Source: Oscillospiraceae bacterium (lineage in GTDB: Bacteria > Bacillota > Clostridia > Oscillospirales > CAG-382). Taken from it: 46,037 nucleotides of DNA. Numbering within the stretch: position 1 is the stretch's first letter; every line of letters starts with the position of its first letter. The notes under the pieces were generated by a model. That model saw only the letters and a list, made by a program, of their open reading frames with translations. It ran no database searches and was not told the origin of the DNA. Position numbers and translations under genes: made by a program. The stretch lies in the NCBI GenBank assembly GCA_022508745.1, contig JAFLUP010000010.1:1-46037 (forward strand), given 5' to 3'. Positions 1-6,732 of the stretch are shown piece after piece.

Positions 1-71
1 GAAGAGGCGCCCCTGCTAAGGGTGTAGGTCGGGTAACCGGCGCGAGAGTTCAAATCTCTCCTTCCGCGCCA
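1..71 (+). tRNA. tRNA-Ser (anticodon GCT), 5' end cut off by window edge
   Basis: The 3' part of a class II tRNA is visible. The anticodon stem CGCCC/GGGTG encloses loop CTGCTAA, giving anticodon GCT. A long variable arm, the T arm GAGAG-TTCAAAT-CTCTC, the 3' acceptor strand, discriminator G at 68 and an encoded CCA at 69-71 follow. The first bases of the gene lie outside the window. Confidence 0.93.
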
Positions 72-77
72 CTGGCT

Positions 78-108
78 GAGCCTGAACGTAAGGATACGGT
101 TCAGGCTC
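78..108 (+). other. strong hairpin between two tRNA genes
   Basis: A perfect 10-bp stem (78-87 with 99-108) is extended by three more pairs inside after one bulged base, closing on an AGGA loop. No T run follows, so this is more likely a processing or stabilising structure between co-transcribed tRNAs than a complete intrinsic terminator. Confidence 0.5.
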
Positions 109-147
109 GGTCGGGTCCATTTCAAAAAATCGTTTCTTTCCCAAAAC

Positions 148-223
148 GGGGCATTAGCGCAGTTGGGAGCGCACGACACTGGCAGTGTCGGGGTCAGGGG
201 TTCAAGTCCCCTATGCTCCACCA
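148..223 (+). tRNA. tRNA-Ala (anticodon GGC)
   Basis: This is a complete cloverleaf. The acceptor GGGGCAT pairs with ATGCTCC, and the D loop contains AGTTGGGAGC. The anticodon stem CGACA/TGTCG with loop CTGGCAG gives anticodon GGC. The T arm AGGGG-TTCAAGT-CCCCT, discriminator A at 220 and an encoded CCA at 221-223 follow. It probably shares a transcript with the preceding tRNA-Ser. Confidence 0.95.
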
Positions 224-224
224 G

Positions 225-256
225 CAAAAAAAGACACCGTAAGGTGTCTTTTTTTG
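225..256. terminator. intrinsic terminator of the tRNA transcript
   Basis: The stem GACACC/GGTGTC (233-238 with 243-248) closes on a GTAA loop and is flanked by seven A and seven T residues. It could work on both strands. It sits directly behind the CCA of tRNA-Ala. Confidence 0.9.
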
Positions 257-352
257 CATGACGTGTTCCGCTGTCGCGGAACATGAGGGGATGCGCTTTC
301 AGCACATCATGATGCGTACCTTCGGTGCATGATGTGTGCCTCCGGCACGAGA
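257..352. repeat. tandem array of four small hairpins separated by ATGA
   Basis: Four short inverted repeats follow each other, each bounded by ATGA or ATGAT. They are GTTCCGC-TGTC-GCGGAAC, GATGcGC-TTTCA-GCaCATC, a TGC..ACC-TTC-GGT-GCA unit and GTGCC-TCC-GGCAC. The spacers are constant and the stem sequences vary. No gene is seen here. Confidence 0.6.
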
Positions 353-370
353 GAAAGTTGTATTGAGACA

Positions 371-400
371 AAAACCCCGCTCGTAAGAGCGGGGTTTCTT
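371..400. terminator. bidirectional terminator between tRNA region and lipoprotein gene
   Basis: An 11-bp stem (372-382 with 387-397) closes on a GTAA loop and has A/T runs on both sides. On the minus strand it lies 64 bases behind the stop of the lipoprotein gene and would end its transcript. Confidence 0.88.
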
Positions 401-460
401 TCCGTTTGTGTCAATCGTTGGCGACAGTCGGGGCAGCGGACGGAGCGAGGGGGCGAGCCG

Positions 461-1708
461 TTAATCGACGGCAACGCCCGTGTCGCCGGGTTTGTCAAGG
501 GTGATGGTCAGATCGGCGCCCGTGCGGAAGATCAAGCCGCGTTCCTGTTTTGCGCTGTTGAACAAAACGGTAAAGGTCGAACCGTAGACCGTTCCTTGCG
601 CGGAAGACGTGTTATACAGCTCGATGATGCCTGTCTGCTTTGTGATTGACTCGTGTGTTTTGGTGTATGCATCCTCGTATTTCACGTGGTTGGTGGTCAA
701 TTCAACGGAAATCTGTTCCGTTTCCGTGCGGTTTCCGGTGCTGTCGGTATCCACGTGCAGCGTGTACGCGCCGGTGGTCATGATTTTAGCATAATCCCAT
801 TTGAACGTCATTTCGGGAAGTTTTAATTCTCCGTATCTTCCATCGTACGGCATAAGGGTATATGACATATCCTCGCCATCGGAAATATATAAATTGCCGG
901 ACGGATCGAAGTGAATGACGTCATGCCCAATATAAGCGCCGTACTTGCTGTTTGGCTGATTCGGGTCATAATAATACAGCGCCATCCATGCCGTCCACTC
1001 TCTGAATTCATAGTTGCCGTATTCACGAGTCGCATCAAGATATCCATGCTGGAAATCGCTCTCACGTACGCTGAATATGTAGTCTCCCGGTTTTTTGATA
1101 TAGTTCCCCAGATCGGTCGGATAGACGTCATAATCAGTCGGGCCAATATGGTTTACATGGACATTTGCGGTATTCGGATCAAATTCATAGTAGTACACAC
1201 CGTTCTCATACTTCACGGCTCCGGCGTGCAGCGACATGTACTTCCTCGCGTGCGCAAGCAGTTCTTCGTCGGACATTTGGGCGATTTCTCCCCATGTCAG
1301 TGCATACTCTTGCGTCACGGCGTCGTATTTGTCGAAAGAGTACACAAAATAGACCTTGCCGTTCTCGAACAGATACATTTCGGTCGGCTTTTTGTCCTTG
1401 TCCAGCGGAAAGTCCCCATAAAACCCGACCTTCGGACCGTTGTCCAGATACTGCTTGAGGGTGACGGTACCCGTCAGCGGGGCGAACAAGTCACCAGTGG
1501 AACCATTGTTGTCCGCAGAGCTGTTGTCACCAGCAGAGCCGTTGTTACCTGTGGAACTGTTGTTGCCTGTGGAAGCGTTGTTATCCGCGGTGCTGCTATT
1601 CACGGTCTCGCCGTCGGAAGCGTTGGGGGTGGAGCTGCCGCAGCCTGCGAGCAGACCGATGGACAGCACGAGTGCCATACAAAGTGCGGTAAATCTGATT
1701 TTTTTCAT
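461..1708 (-). CDS. secreted lipoprotein of unknown function, probable target of the neighbouring ECF sigma factor
   Basis: The protein has 415 residues. A type II signal peptide with lipobox LAGC (Cys23) predicts export and lipid anchoring on the outer face of the membrane. Residues of about 27-72 form a low-complexity Ser/Thr/Asn/Gly linker with repeated STGN/SADN units. The remaining 340 residues are Tyr- and Asp-rich and match no family I recognise. The start is fixed by GGAG 6 bases before the ATG. The gene has its own ECF-type promoter (1751-1781) and lies just downstream of the sigma-LRR gene on the same strand. The promoter similarity is seen directly; membership in the sigma factor's regulon is inferred. 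Confidence 0.8.
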   Translation of the reverse strand: MKKIRFTALCMALVLSIGLLAGCGSSTPNASDGETVNSSTADNNASTGNNSSTGNNGSAGDNSSADNNGSTGDLFAPLTGTVTLKQYLDNGPKVGFYGDFPLDKDKKPTEMYLFENGKVYFVYSFDKYDAVTQEYALTWGEIAQMSDEELLAHARKYMSLHAGAVKYENGVYYYEFDPNTANVHVNHIGPTDYDVYPTDLGNYIKKPGDYIFSVRESDFQHGYLDATREYGNYEFREWTAWMALYYYDPNQPNSKYGAYIGHDVIHFDPSGNLYISDGEDMSYTLMPYDGRYGELKLPEMTFKWDYAKIMTTGAYTLHVDTDSTGNRTETEQISVELTTNHVKYEDAYTKTHESITKQTGIIELYNTSSAQGTVYGSTFTVLFNSAKQERGLIFRTGADLTITLDKPGDTGVAVD

Positions 1709-1750
1709 GATTGTCTCCTTTTTACGGGTGGTATTTTTTCTCTTTTCGCC

Positions 1751-1781
1751 CTATAGACGATGGAAAAAGAAAACAGGTTTT
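1751..1781 (-). promoter_or_regulatory. ECF-type promoter of the lipoprotein gene
   Basis: On the minus strand TAAAACC (-35) is followed after 16 bases by CGTCTATAG (-10). The CGTC core of the -10 and the AAC core of the -35 are typical of ECF sigma promoters. The same motif with the same spacing lies at 5107-5136 before the ECF sigma gene itself. Confidence 0.7.
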
Positions 1782-1810
1782 AGGTTTTGAAAAAATTTTT
1801 ATATTTTTAT

Positions 1811-1899
1811 AAAAAAAGAAAACGCGCGCATGAATAAGCCCGCGTTTTTTGAAACATAAAAAACGCGCGCTTCTTATGACGGTATGATCCTTGTTTGGC
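1811..1899 (-). ncRNA. putative short RNA or attenuated leader with two competing hairpins
   Basis: A transcript starting from the promoter at 1906-1934 would meet a terminator at 1811-1848 after about 90 bases. The terminator stem is AAAACGCG/CGCGTTTT followed by CTTTTTTT. Its left arm can instead pair with an upstream CGCGTTTTTT (1861-1870) as a perfect 10-bp stem. The two structures exclude each other, as in attenuators. The element lies upstream of the ECF promoter of the lipoprotein gene. I recognise no riboswitch class. Confidence 0.45.
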
Positions 1900-1905
1900 A
1901 CGCTT

Positions 1906-1934
1906 ATCATACCACGAAAGGAAGCATCTGTCAA
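1906..1934 (-). promoter_or_regulatory. sigma-A promoter upstream of the short RNA/leader
   Basis: On the minus strand TTGACA (1934-1929), a 17-base spacer and TATGAT (1911-1906) form a near-consensus promoter. No coding region starts close behind it; the next element is the terminator-like hairpin at 1811-1848. Confidence 0.75.
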
Positions 1935-1946
1935 GATCAGAAGGCG

Positions 1947-1982
1947 AAAAAAGGCGTTGCAGTTGTTCCGCTGCAACGCCTT
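1947..1982 (-). terminator. intrinsic terminator of the sigma-LRR gene
   Basis: A perfect 12-bp stem (1951-1962 with 1971-1982) is followed on the minus strand by six T residues. It lies 26 bases behind the stop codon of the sigma-LRR gene. Confidence 0.92.
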
Positions 1983-2007
1983 GCTTTTGTTGCGGGAGGC
2001 TCCGTCT

Positions 2008-4827
2008 TTACTTGCGGTATCCCCAGTGGACGGTGGTGCCGTCGTTCAACACCCAGTCATCCTCCCATTCCTTCGGACGGGACGCGGCTTCGCAGTAAAT
2101 GTCTTTCAGGCTGTCGCACTGGTAGAACGCCAATGTCCCGATCCACTTGACGCTTTTGGGAATGATCACGGTCTTCAGGCTGCGGCATCCTATGAAGGCA
2201 CTGTATCCGATCGCCGTGACGCGGTCCGGAATGTTGATGGCTTTCAGGGTTTCGCAATCCTCGAACGCGAGGTCCCCGATGTCCTCGACGCTTTCCGGAA
2301 GGGCAATGTTCGTCAGACGGGTGCAGCCTGCAAACGCGCCGGTCCAAATCTCCGTCAGCCCGTCGGGAAGGGAGACGTCGGTCAGATTTTCGCAGAAAGA
2401 GAGTCTGCCCAATTTGATGCCGGCGGGGATGGTGACGCCGGTCAGGCTGTGGCAGTAGTCCAACGATACGAGCGCCACCGGATAGCCGTCGATGGTGGTG
2501 GGAATGGTCAGGGCGCCGCCTGCGCCGTTGTAGCCGGTGATGTACGCCTTTCCGTCTTCTACGGAATACCGGAAGGTTTCCCGCACGACGCCGTTGGGAG
2601 TTTCTGCGGATACGCCCCAATGGATGATGGCGTTGCAATCCTGCCAGAACTCGTCCCAGCCTGCCGGTTTGGAGTCAATTTCGCAGAAAAGGTCTGTCCA
2701 CGCGGTGCCTTCAAACGCGCGGTTTCCAATCGACGTGACGGTTCTCGGGATCCTGACCTCCAAGCTGTCGCAGTTGGAAAACGCGTAGTCCCCGATGGAC
2801 GTGACGTTGCGGAAATCCATCCGTTTCAGACTCTTGCAGTCGCGGAACGCCTGTCGCTCGATGGAGGTAACGCTCGCCGGAAGGTCGACGTCGGTCAAGC
2901 TGCCGCATTCGAAGAACAGACACGCCTCGATGGATGTGATCCCTTTGGGGAGCTTCGCCCGCTTGAGGTCGTTGCACCTGTCAAACGCGCTTTCCCGAAT
3001 GGTCGTCACGCTGTCCGGGATGTCGATGCTCGTAAGCCCGCTGCAGCGGAACGCGCTGTCTCCGATGAGGACGACGCCATCCGGAATGACGATGTTTTTT
3101 AGGTCGTAGCAGTATTCAAATGCCTGGTCGCCGATCTCCGTGACGCCGGACGGAATGACGCTGTTGACGCACCCCTGCATCAGTACCGCCGTGTGATTCA
3201 CGCCCGCGTCCCGTTCCAGCAGGCAATTCCCCTCCGCGTAGTAGCGTTCATTTCCCGGATCGACGGTGATGCTGGCGACGTCGCTGCAGCCCCGGAACGC
3301 ATTGGGTGCGATCCACGTGACGCCCGCCGGGATCTCGATGCTTTTCAACCGGTAACAAAAGGAGAACGCCCCGGTTGCGATTTCCGTTACGCTGTCTGGA
3401 AAGTAGATCCGTTCCACGCTGCTATAAGAGAACGCCTCATACCCAATCATGGTCACGCTGTCCGGAATGGTCACGCTTTTCAGCTGATCGCGATGAAAGA
3501 ACGAAGCCCAGCCGATGGTCGTCACGGGGTAGCCCCCCAGCGTGGGCGGGATGACTACGTCCCCTCCTACGCCGTTGTAGCCGGTCACGACGGCGCCGCC
3601 GTTTTCGATCTTGTATTCGTAAGACCACTCGCCGTCCTCCGTCACCGCAGGGACGTCCTCTTCCGGGTCTTCCTCCTCGGGCGGGGCGGAGGGATCCTCG
3701 CCCGGGGTTTCCTCTTCAGGCGGCGCAGAGGGCTCCTCCTCCGACACGGGTTCCTCCGATACGGGTTCTTCGCTGGGTTCCTCGGATTCCTCCGAGGCAC
3801 TTCGGCTTTCTTCCTCCGATTCGTCGCTTACGGACGGCGTGCCGGAGTCCTCGCCAGACAGAACCGATTCCTCCGACGAACCTGTCTCGGCGACAACCGG
3901 CGGTTCGCTTGCTTCGTCGCGGCTTGACAGATACACCGCCGTGCCGACGCCGCCGCCGATCAAAGTGACCGCAAGGATCCCTGCGGTGATCTTTGCGCCC
4001 AGCGTGGCGAGCAGTCCGCCGCCCGTCGCGGCGCTTGCGGAAGTCGCGCCTGCCGCCGTACCGGCGGTCGCGGCAGCGACGCCTGTGGATGCTGCACCCG
4101 CCGTCGCACCCGCCGCTGTGCCGGCTGCCGCTGCGTCGGAGACTGCCGACATGACGCTCCCGAACATCGCCGCGGGGGCGTTGCCCGCCGTGGCTTGGCA
4201 CATCTGATTTTGGAACAGCAGCCGGAGGAACGGGATGGGGGAGAGGGCATACAGCTTGGTGCCCTTCTTTTCCAGCGCTTCCACGCCCGCTTTGATCTTC
4301 TTTTTGCCGTAATTCAACCGGCTTTTGACGGTGCCTTCGCTGATTCCCAGCGTTTCGGCAATCTCCGCGACCGACAGATTTTCATAGTAAAACATACCGA
4401 TGACCATGCGCTGCTCGTCCGGCAGGGTCCGCAGGATCTCCTCGATGAGCCGTGCGGTCTCGTTGCGGTCGATCACCACCTCCGGCAGGTTTTCCGTGCG
4501 CTCGTCTTCCAAATCCGGCTCGTCGCCGTCCTCGTCTGCCAGTTGGGAAAAGGTTATTTTATGCTTCTGTTTGAACCAATCCTTCGCTTTATTGGTAGCA
4601 ATGCGTCTCATCCACGGGAGGAATTGCTCCGGGTTCTCCAGGGTGGACAGGCTCGCAAAGCCTTTCACAAACGCGTCCTGCACGATATCCAGCGCGGCGT
4701 CGTCATCCCGTACCATGGATTTTACGGTGCGGTAAACCGGGTCGTAGCTGTTTTGGTACAGGTCGTAAAACGCGTCCTGATCGTTACGATTCGCTCTTTC
4801 TATCAGTTGCTCCCATGCGATCTTCAT
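2008..4827 (-). CDS. ECF sigma factor fused to a transmembrane segment and extracytoplasmic BspA-type leucine-rich repeats
   Basis: The protein has 939 residues. Region sigma-2 (about 12-90, with DDDAALDIVQDAFVKGF) and sigma-4 (about 125-187, with LSVAEIAETLGISEGTVKSR) form a complete ECF sigma factor. An Ala/Gly/Thr-rich stretch leads to one membrane helix (about 279-302). A Ser/Glu/Pro linker (303-400) and two blocks of LRR_5 repeats (LxxVxIPxxVTxIGxxAF type) follow to the C terminus. Each block opens with a VxGYNGxGGxxxIP segment. ATG 4827 is chosen because AAAGGAG lies 9 bases upstream; a longer start at 4893 has none. A TATG-free ECF promoter at 5107-5136 suggests autoregulation. The topology implies that the repeats sense something outside while the sigma part stays at the inner membrane face. 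How it would be released is not visible. Confidence 0.9.
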   Translation of the reverse strand: MKIAWEQLIERANRNDQDAFYDLYQNSYDPVYRTVKSMVRDDDAALDIVQDAFVKGFASLSTLENPEQFLPWMRRIATNKAKDWFKQKHKITFSQLADEDGDEPDLEDERTENLPEVVIDRNETARLIEEILRTLPDEQRMVIGMFYYENLSVAEIAETLGISEGTVKSRLNYGKKKIKAGVEALEKKGTKLYALSPIPFLRLLFQNQMCQATAGNAPAAMFGSVMSAVSDAAAAGTAAGATAGAASTGVAAATAGTAAGATSASAATGGGLLATLGAKITAGILAVTLIGGGVGTAVYLSSRDEASEPPVVAETGSSEESVLSGEDSGTPSVSDESEEESRSASEESEEPSEEPVSEEPVSEEEPSAPPEEETPGEDPSAPPEEEDPEEDVPAVTEDGEWSYEYKIENGGAVVTGYNGVGGDVVIPPTLGGYPVTTIGWASFFHRDQLKSVTIPDSVTMIGYEAFSYSSVERIYFPDSVTEIATGAFSFCYRLKSIEIPAGVTWIAPNAFRGCSDVASITVDPGNERYYAEGNCLLERDAGVNHTAVLMQGCVNSVIPSGVTEIGDQAFEYCYDLKNIVIPDGVVLIGDSAFRCSGLTSIDIPDSVTTIRESAFDRCNDLKRAKLPKGITSIEACLFFECGSLTDVDLPASVTSIERQAFRDCKSLKRMDFRNVTSIGDYAFSNCDSLEVRIPRTVTSIGNRAFEGTAWTDLFCEIDSKPAGWDEFWQDCNAIIHWGVSAETPNGVVRETFRYSVEDGKAYITGYNGAGGALTIPTTIDGYPVALVSLDYCHSLTGVTIPAGIKLGRLSFCENLTDVSLPDGLTEIWTGAFAGCTRLTNIALPESVEDIGDLAFEDCETLKAINIPDRVTAIGYSAFIGCRSLKTVIIPKSVKWIGTLAFYQCDSLKDIYCEAASRPKEWEDDWVLNDGTTVHWGYRK

Positions 4828-4987
4828 TCCGATCCGCTCCTTTCTCGCTCGTTTTTTCTTTGGCGGCCTGCGTGCGCGCCCAGATGGACGCAAACATTTT
4901 TTTGGCAGTTTCCGCCGTGATGCTGTAAAACTGCATCCAGTTTTTCAACAGGTCCCGATACTGCAGTCGTTTTCCCATGTGCGTCAC
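4784..4987 (-). CDS. small protein encoded just upstream of and overlapping the ECF sigma gene
   Basis: This 67-residue reading frame (GTG start, AAGGA 6 bases before it) ends 44 bases inside the sigma gene in another frame. It is hydrophilic and charged, with a possible amphipathic helix over the first 40 residues (LLKNWMQFYSITAETAKKMF) and a Lys/Glu/Ser-rich tail. It lies between the ECF promoter and the sigma start, so it would be co-transcribed and possibly translationally coupled. A small regulator of the sigma factor is conceivable, but no family is recognised. An ATG at 4978 is an alternative start. Confidence 0.45.
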   Translation of the reverse strand: MTHMGKRLQYRDLLKNWMQFYSITAETAKKMFASIWARTQAAKEKTSEKGADRNEDRMGATDRKSES

Positions 4988-5106
4988 CCCCCGTCCTTAC
5001 GCGGTGTCGTCGTACGGTGGGGCGGCATATCCAGTATACCATAATCCGACAAAAAAACAATACAAAAGCATGATTTGCGTTTCTCCTTTTCTTGCCCGTC
5101 TACTTC

Positions 5107-5136
5107 ATAGACGAGGAAAAACGCCGACCGGTTTCA
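5107..5136 (-). promoter_or_regulatory. ECF-type promoter of the sigma-LRR gene (autoregulatory motif)
   Basis: On the minus strand TGAAACC (-35) is followed after 16 bases by CGTCTATGA (-10). It matches the promoter at 1751-1781 in both boxes and in spacer length. ECF sigma factors commonly activate their own genes. Confidence 0.72.
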
Positions 5137-5143
5137 TTTTGGA

Positions 5144-5187
5144 GAAAAAAAGAGGCGACCCGCGAAGAAAATGTCTTCACGGGCCGC
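5144..5187 (-). terminator. intrinsic terminator of the discoidin protein gene
   Basis: On the minus strand a 14-bp stem with two G-T pairs (5155-5168 with 5174-5187) is followed by CTCTTTTTTT. It insulates the ECF promoter from the upstream gene. Confidence 0.85.
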
Positions 5188-5212
5188 TTTCTATGCGTTT
5201 GTAATGCTGCCG

Positions 5213-6601
5213 TCAGCTCTTTTTCTTTTTGACGAGGACGACCGCTGCGACGGCGCCCGCCGCCACGACCACGGCAGCCACGATGCCGAGGATGAGACCG
5301 AGGTTGGAACCGCCGTCCTCCTCGCCGGAAACGTCCGTGCCGGAATCGCCGTCCGTCGCAGGCGCGTCCGCGGACGGAGCGGAGGATTCGGAGTCGGAGG
5401 CGTCAGATTCTTCCAAAGAAGCGCCGGACGTTTCCTCCGAGGGCTCCTCAGAGGGTTCCTCGGAAGGCTCTGCGGAGGGTTCTTCCGAAGGCTCGTCGGA
5501 GGGCTCCTCGGGCGTGGAGGGTTCCGCGGGAGCTTCCGCCGCCGCGAAATAGATGGTCACGGTGTTGTTTTCCAGCTCCGCGACGTAGTTTTTGCCGGAG
5601 GCGGCGCTGCCCGTCTCGTTGCTGTATGCGGTGCCGCCCAGCTCCTCGTAATATTCGTACAGCGCGATGTTGGAAGGCCCTTCGTTGGCGTTGTAATAGA
5701 ACAGCACCGCAAAGCCTCCCGCGGGGATCTTGATGTCGTGCTGGGGGAATTCGTTCGCCCGCTCGTCGTCCGCGGAAAGCAGGTTGTTGCCCACCTGCCT
5801 GCAAACGCCGTCCTTGTCAAAGATCAGAATGAAGACATAGCGCAGTTGATAGTCCCCGGAAGCGACAGACAGCTCCTCGTCGCTGTCGTTGGGGATGGCC
5901 ACCACGATGCCGTCCTGATACCAATCTACGTCCGCATCCACGGGGGTCAGGTCAAACACCTCGAACCTTGCGTCCGACGGGACGGCTTTGCCCTCGGAAG
6001 GCTCCCCGATGACCTGCACCTCGTTGAGCAGCAGGGTATAGCCGGGATAGTAGATGGAAACCTTGATATACTGCGCACGCGAAGCGCTTCCCGGGATCTC
6101 CACCCAATCGATGTCCTTGTATCCGCTGAAATCCGTTTTCTCCCCGAAGGTCGTCCAGGAAGCGTTGTCGGCGGAAACTTCCACCAGGATGCGCTCCGGC
6201 GCTTTGATGCCCTGCGAGGTGTGGGCGTTGTTGGTGAACATATGGATGCGTACGGATTCGACGGACGCGGGCGCGTTCAGGTCGATGGTGAATTCGCCCA
6301 TGGCGCCGGAATCGACGGCGACGGCATTGCTGGGGTAGATGGGCTCGGCGTTGTAGTAATACGAAAACCAATCCCCCGGCGCACCGTTGGGGTCAAACTC
6401 GTCGGAGGCGAGCCCGTCCAGCAGCGAGGCGTTGAATTTATCGGTGTACTGATTGCCGTTTGTGGGGTCTGCGCCGGTGATGCGCTTTCCCTGCGCCAGA
6501 TTGGTGCCGGCGGCGGAAGCCGTCAAGGGGGTGACAAACGCCGCGCAGAACGCCGCGGAGACCAGAGCCGCCGCAAGGAGAAGGGGTAAGAGCTTCTTCA
6601 T
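5213..6601 (-). CDS. secreted discoidin-like (F5/8 type C) surface protein with C-terminal membrane anchor
   Basis: The protein has 462 residues. A Sec signal peptide (1-30, ending TASAAG) precedes a discoidin-like beta domain (about 32-200) with NLAQGKRITGADPTNGNQYT and a C-terminal LNEVQVIG strand, both typical of carbohydrate-binding F5/8C domains. A second module (about 210-350) contains LIFDKDGVCRQVGNNL and IPAGGFAVLFYYN. It recurs in the protein at 29685-31598. A long Glu/Ser/Pro linker, a membrane helix (LGLILGIVAAVVVAAGAVAA) and KKKKS end the protein. A role in binding extracellular glycans or matrix is inferred. It has its own sigma-A promoter and RBS (GGGAGG). Confidence 0.8.
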   Translation of the reverse strand: MKKLLPLLLAAALVSAAFCAAFVTPLTASAAGTNLAQGKRITGADPTNGNQYTDKFNASLLDGLASDEFDPNGAPGDWFSYYYNAEPIYPSNAVAVDSGAMGEFTIDLNAPASVESVRIHMFTNNAHTSQGIKAPERILVEVSADNASWTTFGEKTDFSGYKDIDWVEIPGSASRAQYIKVSIYYPGYTLLLNEVQVIGEPSEGKAVPSDARFEVFDLTPVDADVDWYQDGIVVAIPNDSDEELSVASGDYQLRYVFILIFDKDGVCRQVGNNLLSADDERANEFPQHDIKIPAGGFAVLFYYNANEGPSNIALYEYYEELGGTAYSNETGSAASGKNYVAELENNTVTIYFAAAEAPAEPSTPEEPSDEPSEEPSAEPSEEPSEEPSEETSGASLEESDASDSESSAPSADAPATDGDSGTDVSGEEDGGSNLGLILGIVAAVVVAAGAVAAVVLVKKKKS

Positions 6602-6636
6602 GGGGAACCTCCCGTAACAGTCCTTTTGTGTACCTT

Positions 6637-6665
6637 ATCATAACACGGTTTCCGCGTTTTGTCAA
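6637..6665 (-). promoter_or_regulatory. sigma-A promoter of the discoidin protein gene
   Basis: On the minus strand TTGACA (6665-6660), a 17-base spacer and TATGAT (6642-6637) lie just behind the terminator of the upstream gene. Confidence 0.9.
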
Positions 6666-6666
6666 G

Positions 6667-6699
6667 AAAAAACCGGGGCAGAAACGCTTTCTGCCCCGG
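6667..6699 (-). terminator. intrinsic terminator of the two-domain discoidin gene
   Basis: A 12-bp GC-rich stem (6673-6684 with 6688-6699) has loop CGC and is followed on the minus strand by six T residues. Confidence 0.92.
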
Positions 6700-6732
6700 G
6701 GAAACCCTTATCTTGTTAAGGAACGGTTCGAA

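Noticed and set aside
257-352. Short repeats that might be a CRISPR array
   Set aside because: Repeats are only about 4-5 identical bases with hairpin inserts. There are no constant repeats of CRISPR length and no cas genes.
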